DNA of 9,084 nucleotides from an uncultured Atopobium sp. GTDB lineage: Bacteria > Actinomycetota > Coriobacteriia > Coriobacteriales > Atopobiaceae. Shown here piece by piece: positions 1-5,457 of the stretch; position 1 is the first letter of the stretch; the number at the start of each line of letters is the position of its first letter. Both the position numbers and the translations under genes were made by a program. Under the pieces are notes generated by a model, which saw only the letters and a program-made list of their open reading frames with translations, was not told the DNA's origin and did no database searches. The stretch lies in assembly GCA_916720015.1 (NCBI GenBank), contig CAKAPZ010000035.1, positions 1 through 9,084 on the forward strand, written 5' to 3'.

Positions 1-161
1 TAAGCAGCTTTGTCTCTGCCTGTGCGCTCATTATTTGGAGCCTGATTGTAGATGGTTCAGCCCACGGTTTCTTAGTGCTCTTTGGCATTGGTATTGTGCT
101 GATGAGTGGCTGCCTGGCGCTTGCGCTCACCGCACTTAAGCGCGCTGACAAACGAGCATAA
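1..161 (+). CDS. Membrane transporter-like protein, C-terminal fragment (5' end outside window)
   Basis: The frame is open from the first base to the TAA at 159-161 and gives 52 visible residues. They form two strongly hydrophobic stretches (around SACALIIWSLIV and GFLVLFGIGIVLMSGCLALALTAL) joined by a short polar turn (DGSAHG), and end in a basic tail, KRADKRA. This is the usual look of the last two transmembrane helices of a polytopic inner-membrane protein with a cytoplasmic basic end. An MFS-type transporter is plausible, but too little is present to assign a family. The last 26 bases of coding sequence (136-161) also contain, on the opposite strand, a stop and C-terminal codons matching the spermidine-synthase-like gene at 2057-2812, which shows the two genes once overlapped tail to tail. 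A near-identical copy of this 3' end, missing two codons, lies at 2041-2080. Confidence 0.7.
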   Translation, partial: SSFVSACALIIWSLIVDGSAHGFLVLFGIGIVLMSGCLALALTALKRADKRA

Positions 162-194
162 GGTTATCTGGCTCTCTTGGGTCTGCTTCTGGAT
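114..194. repeat. Direct repeat, left copy (overlapping 3' ends of flanking genes)
   Basis: This stretch matches 2041-2115. From 129 to 194 it aligns without gaps to 2050-2115 with six mismatches (163, 176, 181, 184, 186, 187), and 129-162 is identical over 34 bases. A further match, ctggcgctt (114-122), precedes a 6-base segment (123-128) absent from the right copy. On the plus strand the copy is the functional end of the membrane protein gene. On the minus strand it still reads as the last 19 codons of the spermidine-synthase-like protein (NPEADPREPDNLMLVCQRA then stop at 136-138), with only three residue changes from the intact gene. It is therefore a stranded remnant of that gene's tail. 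Confidence 0.85.
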
Positions 195-223
195 TTTGAG
201 AATGAATTAAACCAAAGAAACCT

Positions 224-1855
224 TTAGATACCACTAATAGTCAAGTGTGTATTAAATTTTAAAGAAGAAGGAAAAGACGTTTCGTGAGAAACAATAATAA
301 CAATTCTGTTCTTGGAAAGATCCTGTATTTTCTGAGCGATAATTTCAATATTTTTCGGATCTAAGTTTGCAAATGGTTCATCAAGTATTACAACTTTAGA
401 TGGATAAATTAGTGCTCTAAGGATAGATAGTCTCTTTCTTTCACCTCCAGAAAGATTTTCACCTTCTTTAGCAATATCTTTATTCAATATGTTTGTTCTG
501 AATCCAAATTCATTTAGTAGATTCTCTAATTTCATTCTTTCCGATGATGAGAGATGATCTACGGTTTTAGGATATATTAAATTTTCTATCACGGACAAAT
601 TAAACAGCTTATTCGACTGTCCTGAATATGCGTACAAATTCAGGACATCTTCTCGAGAATAAATGGTCACTTCCCCACTCGAAGATTTAATTAATCCTAA
701 AAGAATTTTGAGCAAGGTGGATTTACCTACGCCACTTTTTCCGTCGATTAAGTTGACTCCTTCTTTAAATCTAAAAGTGACATCTTCAAGAATTGATTCA
801 GATTCATAATTTTTTGATATGCCAGTCAAAACTACTTCTGATTCAGATGAATCAGAAATAAAATGGATAGCTGGGATCTCTTCAGTTGGTTTTGAGATTA
901 TAAAGTCTATAAGCTTGTCTGCACTTGAAACGGATTTTTGAATTAACTGAGAATATTTATTCAAATTTGAAAATGGATTATAAAATCTTTGTACGTAGAG
1001 CAAAAATGGGATGAGAATCATCCAATTTCCATTCTGCATTAACACGTCTTTACATAAAAAGAATAATGAAATCGCAACAAATAAATATCGAACGCTTTTC
1101 TCTATAACAAAGAAGATACTAAGTGCCGCACTCGATAAATTATCGTTCTCTAAAATATCAGTATTTATACGGTTAAAACGATCGGCTTCCCTCTCCCTGC
1201 CTTTAAATATTTTAATATACGAAAAGTTATCATTAGTTTCATTAATCTTTTCAATCAAATCCTCATTGAATTTGATTGTATTTTCTGCAAACTTTTTTTG
1301 CTCAGATGCCGATATGTTGCCAATTAAAACTAATGGCAGTATGCCAATTACTAAAATAAACAATGAAGTGATATTTATTTGTGTCATAAAAAAGCAAATC
1401 CACACTGTATCGAATATATCTGAACACAAAGTAAAAAAACTTGTTGAAAAGATTAAGCTTAATCTATTTACGTTATTGTCTATCAAATTAATATAAAACG
1501 CATTGTCATGAATTATCGCTAATTCATATTCCATATCAATAAGTTTTGAATACGCTTTTTCTCTTACATTTTTAATGATGTCATTTGAAAAAATAGAGAC
1601 TCTAAAGCAAAAGTAATTTCTAACTATTGTTGAAAACACAATTAAAATCAAAAACTTAGCGCAGATAAAACCAATTTGAAAAAGATTATTTGTAACCGAC
1701 GTGCTAAAAACTTCTGAAAGTGACTGCATATATTGAATCGAATAAATCTCAAGAAATGATGATAGAACCGCTAAAACGGCGAGAAAAACTAGTGCATTGA
1801 TTTTTCCATTACCAATATGAAAGATTTCTTTTATTGATAAAAACGATTCTTTCAT
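224..1855 (-). CDS. ABC transporter half-exporter (fused membrane and ATPase domains)
   Basis: This is a 543-residue ABC half-transporter that should work as a dimer in the cytoplasmic membrane, pumping a substrate outward. Residues 1 to about 300 hold six likely membrane helices (near 21-40, 58-80, 136-158, 162-180, 244-267, 278-292). The ATPase domain follows from about 340: Walker A GKSGVGKST (372-380), Q-loop Gln413, signature LSGGE (468-472), Walker B VVILDE (488-493, catalytic Glu493), D-loop NLD and switch His524, so it should be active. There is no N-terminal C39 peptidase, unlike exporters that cleave double-glycine leaders. The family includes exporters of peptides, lipids and drugs; no motif fixes the substrate, and no partner gene lies nearby. 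The ATG at 1853-1855 has a weak GGGGA upstream; the frame has a stop at 1886-1888 with no better start. The gene is far more AT-rich than its neighbours. Confidence 0.9.
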   Translation of the reverse strand: MKESFLSIKEIFHIGNGKINALVFLAVLAVLSSFLEIYSIQYMQSLSEVFSTSVTNNLFQIGFICAKFLILIVFSTIVRNYFCFRVSIFSNDIIKNVREKAYSKLIDMEYELAIIHDNAFYINLIDNNVNRLSLIFSTSFFTLCSDIFDTVWICFFMTQINITSLFILVIGILPLVLIGNISASEQKKFAENTIKFNEDLIEKINETNDNFSYIKIFKGREREADRFNRINTDILENDNLSSAALSIFFVIEKSVRYLFVAISLFFLCKDVLMQNGNWMILIPFLLYVQRFYNPFSNLNKYSQLIQKSVSSADKLIDFIISKPTEEIPAIHFISDSSESEVVLTGISKNYESESILEDVTFRFKEGVNLIDGKSGVGKSTLLKILLGLIKSSSGEVTIYSREDVLNLYAYSGQSNKLFNLSVIENLIYPKTVDHLSSSERMKLENLLNEFGFRTNILNKDIAKEGENLSGGERKRLSILRALIYPSKVVILDEPFANLDPKNIEIIAQKIQDLSKNRIVIIVSHETSFPSSLKFNTHLTISGI

Positions 1856-2015
1856 ATATTCATATCCCCAATCAAGTGCACTAAACTAGACTAAAGAATT
1901 CAATTTATGATGCGTACAAACGAGAATCATTCAAAAACTAAAATCAGCAACTTCTATTTTACACTTCATTTTTTTAATTTCTCTATCGATGTTAATTCAT
2001 TACCATCACTAAAAA
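1856..2015. other. AT-rich leader region of the ABC exporter, no recognised gene
   Basis: About 160 bases upstream of the exporter on its own strand contain no convincing -35/-10 pair and no reading frame of normal size. Two tiny minus-strand frames sit head to tail: 1931-1969 (12 residues, MKCKIEVADFSF) and 1886-1930 (14 residues, MILVCTHHKLNSLV), the second ATG directly following the TGA of the first. Neither has a good ribosome binding site, so they are recorded only as possibilities. The stretch shares the low GC of the exporter gene and belongs to the same inserted block. Confidence 0.4.
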
Positions 2016-2040
2016 CTTTTGACTAATAAATAGTCAAAAG
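2011..2040 (-). terminator. Perfect inverted repeat, probable terminator of the spermidine-synthase-like gene
   Basis: A perfect 10-bp inverted repeat (cttttgacta at 2016-2025, tagtcaaaag at 2031-2040) encloses a 5-base loop. Read on the minus strand it is followed at once by five T (plus-strand A at 2011-2015), which is the layout of a factor-independent terminator located 16 bases after the stop codon of the gene at 2057-2812. Only three of the ten pairs are G-C, so it may be a weak one. It would shield the ABC exporter from read-through. It also abuts the right direct repeat exactly, so it may be the terminal sequence of the inserted block. Confidence 0.5.
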
Positions 2041-2115
2041 CTGGCGCTTACCGCACTTAAGCGCGCTGACAAACGAGCATAAGATTATCTGGCTCTGTTG
2101 GATCAGTCTCTGGAT
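2041..2115. repeat. Direct repeat, right copy (overlapping 3' ends of flanking genes)
   Basis: This copy matches 114-194. On the minus strand it is the functional end of the spermidine-synthase-like gene, whose stop lies at 2057-2059. On the plus strand it still reads as the last codons of the upstream membrane protein (LALTALKRADKRA, stop TAA at 2080-2082), lacking two codons (six bases) found in the left copy. So each copy carries the live end of one neighbour and a relic of the other, which is expected if DNA entered the overlap of two convergent genes and duplicated it. Confidence 0.85.
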
Positions 2116-2812
2116 CCAAAGGCACAATCTCTACCTGCTCAAACACCGTGCGAGCAGCATCCATGAGCGCTTCAAGCTGATGTGCTTCCTCTCCCACCTG
2201 TGCAGAAACTACATTGGTGAGATATCTTCCGCCGGGAGTAAGGCAGTGGGCAACTTGACGCATCCACTCACTGGTCATCATAGCCGCAGGTGGCACTTCT
2301 CCGCTAAAGCAGTCGTTTAGGATAGCGTCATAGCGCTTGTTATGAGAGGTAGATAGCTTCTTTATATACTCAACGCCATCAACTACCTGCACTTTAAGCC
2401 TACCATTACTCTCTCTAATAGCCTCATCCACAAAGAAATAGTTACGAGCTAAAGCTGCAATTTTGGGATCAAGCTCCAGTGCATCACAAGAAACCTCTGG
2501 ATGGTGAGCTACTAAATAACGAGGATACGAACAGCCGCCAGCGCCCAACATCAAAACTGAGTGCACAGGACAAGCAGCTTCAAACAACAAGTCATACAGC
2601 TCAAGGTAAGGAAATACCAGCTGATTCTTTCTAGAATCTGTGTACGTTGCACTCTCATAGGCGCCGCCCTGCCACAGCACGCGTATGTCTCCACCTTCAC
2701 CATCTGAAATAGGAAATACCAACGCGGGACCATTCAGCGCCTGAGGTTCAACGTAAATACCTGCACAAGTTAGGAGCTCCATATCATGAGCAGTAAGCTG
2801 TTTTTCTGACAT
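2057..2812 (-). CDS. Spermidine-synthase-like methyltransferase-fold protein
   Basis: The 251-residue product has the Rossmann methyltransferase core of the spermidine synthase superfamily. The nucleotide-binding loop is VLMLGAGGCSYPR (86-98), followed by the acidic strand end ELD (113-115, ribose binding), VVDG (143-146), YDAILNDCFSG (161-171) and a PGG turn (193-195). The N-terminal part with YESATYTDSRKNQLVF resembles the small beta domain of that superfamily. True aminopropyltransferases carry a D-x-x-D-P motif where this protein has D167-C-F-S-G, so the second catalytic acid is absent. Spermidine synthesis is therefore doubtful, and no polyamine gene is adjacent. A strong AAAGGAG (2817-2823) sits five bases before the ATG. 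It follows the M18 peptidase gene on the same strand after 73 bases, so co-transcription is possible. Its last 26 bases overlap the relic of the membrane protein gene. Confidence 0.8.
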   Translation of the reverse strand: MSEKQLTAHDMELLTCAGIYVEPQALNGPALVFPISDGEGGDIRVLWQGGAYESATYTDSRKNQLVFPYLELYDLLFEAACPVHSVLMLGAGGCSYPRYLVAHHPEVSCDALELDPKIAALARNYFFVDEAIRESNGRLKVQVVDGVEYIKKLSTSHNKRYDAILNDCFSGEVPPAAMMTSEWMRQVAHCLTPGGRYLTNVVSAQVGEEAHQLEALMDAARTVFEQVEIVPLDPETDPTEPDNLMLVCQRA

Positions 2813-2885
2813 GGAACTCCTTTAAGTGATGTGTTATATGCAATATGTCTAAGTATAGCTAGTGCACGGGGTTTCTCGCCAGGTA

Positions 2886-4244
2886 TTACCTCAACTCAAA
2901 CGAATCGGCATCGGTGATGCAGACGCAGGTGTCATAGAACGCCTTGAGTGCTTGGTATCCCAAAAGCGTGTCTTTGGTGCCTGCGGTCTCGTACACGGAG
3001 TGCATAGCAAGCTGTGGAAGGCCCACGTCAACGGCGTGCATGCTGGCCTGAATATTGGAGAGGTTGCCTAGAGTAGATCCGCCTGGCATGTCGCTTCTGT
3101 TAGCAAAGACCTGGTAAGGAACGTTTTGCTGCTTCCAGATAGCCTCGACAATGGCGCGGCTAAACGCATCTGTGCAGTACGACTGACGTGCTGCTTCCTT
3201 GATAACCATGCCGCCATTGAGGTAAGGCTTATTGGCTGCATCGTGCTTCTCGGGATAATTGGGGTGCACCGCATGCGCATTATCGCAGCTCACCAGCAAA
3301 GATGCCGAGAGCGCGCGGTAGTAATCTTCCTGCGTAAAGCCAAGCGTAGCGTTAACGCGCTGCAGCGTGTCTTTAAGGAATGTGGACTTAGCGCCCTGCT
3401 TGGTGTTTGAGCCAACTTCCTCGTTATCAAAGCAGGTGTATACAGAGATGTCCTGCTCATTTGAAGACGCAAGGAAAGCCTTGAGTGCTACAAAGGCACA
3501 CTGCAGGTCATCAAGGTGACCAGCGGAAACAAATTCCTTCTTAGCACCCCAAATACGGCCGCCCGTGTGATCAACTAAGAACAAATCGCGAGAAAGAATG
3601 TCCTCTTGAGACACACCTGCCGCATCTGCTACCAGGGCGTTAAATGCGCCAGGGTTGAGCTCTCCAGCGCTGAAGAGTGGCATCAGATCTTTAGCGCGGT
3701 TGAACTCTGGCGAGAGACCATTTTTGTGCTCAAGATGAATAGCCAAGCTTGGAATCATGACAACGTCATCTTCGATGTTGACCAGTCTGGACTCTACCTT
3801 GTTTCCTACTTTGACCAGCACGCGACCAGCAATGCCCAAAGGACGATCAAACCAGGTGTGGTCAAGCATGCCGCCATAAGCCTCGGTATTCAGGCGAAGC
3901 GAGTTGCCCTCACCAGTTAGCTCTGGCTGAGCTTTTACCTTGTAGGTTGGAGAATCGCCGTGGGCAACGGCAAGCTGGAAGTGATAAGGAGCATCAGCGG
4001 GTGCGGTTTGGGCATCGCGGTAATTCTCGCCAACTTTCCAGGCAACAATTGAAGAATTGTTGCGCGTGGTAAAGTAAGAGCCGCCTGGCTGAATGTCCCA
4101 AGAAGATCCCTCGGAGAGGTACGTAAAACCATTCTCTAGCAGGTACTCTTTGATGGTTTGCGTGGTATGAAACATAGAAGGGCTCTGCTTAATAAAAGCA
4201 AGGAGCTCCTCAGAAAGAGCAAGTGACTCATTCAAATCAGACAT
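2886..4244 (-). CDS. M18 family metallo-aminopeptidase
   Basis: This 452-residue protein is a cytoplasmic di-zinc aminopeptidase of family M18 (the ApeB / aspartyl aminopeptidase type), which removes N-terminal residues, often acidic ones, from peptides. The full motif set of the family is present in order: HGDSP with ligand His95 and Asp97 (95-99), the GGMLDHTWFDRPLG block (124-137), AGHLDDL (241-247) with bridging Asp245, the DNEEVGS block with Glu275 and Glu276, SCDNAHAVHPNY (319-330) with Asp321, SDMPGGSTLGN (384-394) and AMHSVYE (413-419) with last ligand His415. The length is normal, and no signal peptide is seen. The start at 4242-4244 has AAAGG about nine bases upstream. The exact substrate preference cannot be read from sequence. 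The gene is divergent from the exonuclease gene at 4398 and is followed on the same strand by the spermidine-synthase-like gene. Confidence 0.93.
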   Translation of the reverse strand: MSDLNESLALSEELLAFIKQSPSMFHTTQTIKEYLLENGFTYLSEGSSWDIQPGGSYFTTRNNSSIVAWKVGENYRDAQTAPADAPYHFQLAVAHGDSPTYKVKAQPELTGEGNSLRLNTEAYGGMLDHTWFDRPLGIAGRVLVKVGNKVESRLVNIEDDVVMIPSLAIHLEHKNGLSPEFNRAKDLMPLFSAGELNPGAFNALVADAAGVSQEDILSRDLFLVDHTGGRIWGAKKEFVSAGHLDDLQCAFVALKAFLASSNEQDISVYTCFDNEEVGSNTKQGAKSTFLKDTLQRVNATLGFTQEDYYRALSASLLVSCDNAHAVHPNYPEKHDAANKPYLNGGMVIKEAARQSYCTDAFSRAIVEAIWKQQNVPYQVFANRSDMPGGSTLGNLSNIQASMHAVDVGLPQLAMHSVYETAGTKDTLLGYQALKAFYDTCVCITDADSFELR

Positions 4245-4397
4245 CCGTAAAACCTTTCATAGAACTGTGTTGCACCCAACAGCCTAGCACGCATTTTTGG
4301 TGAGGCGCGCACTTTCTAGAAAATGACGCAAAGAATACGCGCTTCAGGGTAGATACTTATATGTTGAACTAATTCTCACCCACCAAAGCGAGAGTGT
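4245..4397. promoter_or_regulatory. Divergent intergenic region with a TTTCTAGAAA palindrome
   Basis: These 153 bases separate two divergently transcribed genes and so must hold promoters for both, but no clean -35/-10 pair could be picked on either strand. A perfect 10-bp palindrome, TTTCTAGAAA, lies near the centre (4313-4322) and could be an operator or chance. A similar spaced pair (ATTTTCT...AGAAAAT, 5422-5439) lies in the leader of gltX. Confidence 0.35.
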
Positions 4398-5366
4398 ATG
4401 GATATCAATCAAGCTATTGAGCACGCTAATGCGTTTGTCATACCTGGCCTTCTTGTTGATGATCAGTCCATCATCGGCGAGGTCAACAAAAACTGTGATG
4501 CCATTAAAACGCTGCTTGATGCCTGGAAAGAAGCTCCTTTAGGCCAAGAGCCTGTAGAGTTTTCTGTCATTCAGCAGCTTGCTGATAGAACGCGCTCACT
4601 CTGCGATACCTACGGTGTGGAGAGACTCAGAAACCATCGAGGCGTTGGTCTTTCTCGCGGCCTTTCAAACGACGATCTTGCGGCTGCCGTTGCAAAGATG
4701 CAGCGTCGTCGTCCTAAGGCTATCTTTAAAACCGCAGGTCCGCTTCTTAACGACTTGCAAATTGCGTATGTCGAGAAGAGCGTTTCTGGCACGGTACTGG
4801 GCATTGATATTGAGACTACGTCGCGCTTCCCTGAGCTGGGCTACATTGTTAACGTGGGCTTTGAGTTCTGGAATCTTGGTCGCAACACCGTTCCAGTAGA
4901 GCCTCACACTGCCTACTTTGGCATCCCAGAGATGTACAAAGAAAAAGGCGTCCCTCTTGCCGATATTCACCAGATTACCTGGAAAGATGTTGAGGGCAAA
5001 AAATCATTTAGAGACGATAAGAAAGCCCAAGAGGCCCTGCTGGCAACTATGAAAAAGATTCCTTTTATGGCCCACAATGCTGCCTTTGAGGATTCTTGGT
5101 TCATGTTCAACATTGATGGTTACGCAGAGGCTAGAAAAGCAGGCAAGATTATTGTTATTGACTCTCGCGACATCTGCCGTCGCTTGGACCCAGAGATTAG
5201 GTCTCTTCCCCGTGAGTCTTCCCCTGCTGCGCTTGAGAATTGGGCACGTCGTAGGCATACCCTTGCAGCAGACGAGAAGGAACGTCACCTGGGACTTGAA
5301 GACGTAGACCTTATGATCCGCACCGTTCAAGCAGAGTTTGCAGACCACAATATGTTTGAAGACTAG
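4398..5366 (+). CDS. DEDDh-type 3'-5' exonuclease domain protein
   Basis: The C-terminal part of this 322-residue protein, from about residue 132, is a DnaQ/RNase T-like 3'-5' exonuclease fold that uses two metal ions to remove nucleotides from DNA or RNA 3' ends. Motif Exo I is D137-I-E139-T-T, Exo II is HNAAFED (226-232) and Exo III is H297-LGLE-D302, with the His-x4-Asp spacing of the DEDDh subgroup. Exo II normally reads HNxxFD; here Glu231 takes the Asp position and Asp232 follows, so the exact metal ligand is uncertain. The first 130 residues are soluble, partly helical, basic near 102-111 (QRRRPK) and not recognised; they may bind nucleic acid or a partner. The ATG at 4398 is the only start before an in-frame stop at 4365-4367, although the ribosome site (GAGAG, 4390-4394) is weak and close. 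It is upstream of gltX with 91 bases between. Confidence 0.75.
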   Translation: MDINQAIEHANAFVIPGLLVDDQSIIGEVNKNCDAIKTLLDAWKEAPLGQEPVEFSVIQQLADRTRSLCDTYGVERLRNHRGVGLSRGLSNDDLAAAVAKMQRRRPKAIFKTAGPLLNDLQIAYVEKSVSGTVLGIDIETTSRFPELGYIVNVGFEFWNLGRNTVPVEPHTAYFGIPEMYKEKGVPLADIHQITWKDVEGKKSFRDDKKAQEALLATMKKIPFMAHNAAFEDSWFMFNIDGYAEARKAGKIIVIDSRDICRRLDPEIRSLPRESSPAALENWARRRHTLAADEKERHLGLEDVDLMIRTVQAEFADHNMFED

Positions 5367-5372
5367 GCAACG

Positions 5373-5403
5373 TTGTCGGTCATCTGTGTTCAAGCGTTAT
5401 ACT
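5373..5403 (+). promoter_or_regulatory. Probable gltX promoter
   Basis: A TATACT hexamer at 5398-5403 is preceded by TTGTCG at 5373-5378, with 19 bases between, slightly longer than the usual 17. It would start a transcript near 5410 with a leader of about 50 bases. That leader contains a small perfect inverted repeat (ATTTTCT at 5422-5428, AGAAAAT at 5433-5439). The leader is too short for a T-box riboswitch. Confidence 0.45.
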
Positions 5404-5457
5404 AAAGAATGCATAAACTAGATTTTCTCGCTAGAAAATAACTGCCAAGGAGGAGTT

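Larger units (their letters stand above)
195..2040. mobile_element. Putative inserted AT-rich block carrying an ABC exporter
   Basis: The DNA between the two direct repeats is plainly much richer in A and T than everything else in the window, in both coding and non-coding parts, and its gene prefers A/T-ending codons where its neighbours prefer C/T/G-ending ones. The boundaries coincide with the ends of the repeats: homology to the flanks fades at about 194 on the left and starts at 2041 on the right, directly after a perfect inverted repeat. Both neighbouring genes keep complete 3' ends. No transposase, integrase or resolvase gene lies inside, so this is either cargo moved by an enzyme encoded elsewhere, a decayed element, or DNA integrated by a single crossover in the repeat. 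Calling it mobile is inference; the composition shift and flanking duplication are seen directly. Confidence 0.55.

Noticed and set aside
1011..1496. 161-codon plus-strand frame inside the ABC exporter region
   Set aside because: It is antisense to the membrane domain of an intact exporter gene, resembles no protein family, and has no supporting ribosome site; low stop density is a by-product of the other strand.
1853..1864. Three-codon frame (MNI, stop overlapping the exporter ATG) just before the exporter
   Set aside because: Too short to judge, no ribosome site of its own; an ATG in this AT-rich spot is expected by chance.
195..2040. Classical insertion sequence
   Set aside because: No transposase gene is present, the flanking duplications are far longer than IS target duplications, and they differ from each other.
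5410..5457. T-box or other riboswitch in the gltX leader
   Set aside because: The leader is only about 50 bases and holds one 7-bp hairpin; there is no room for a T-box specifier stem and antiterminator.
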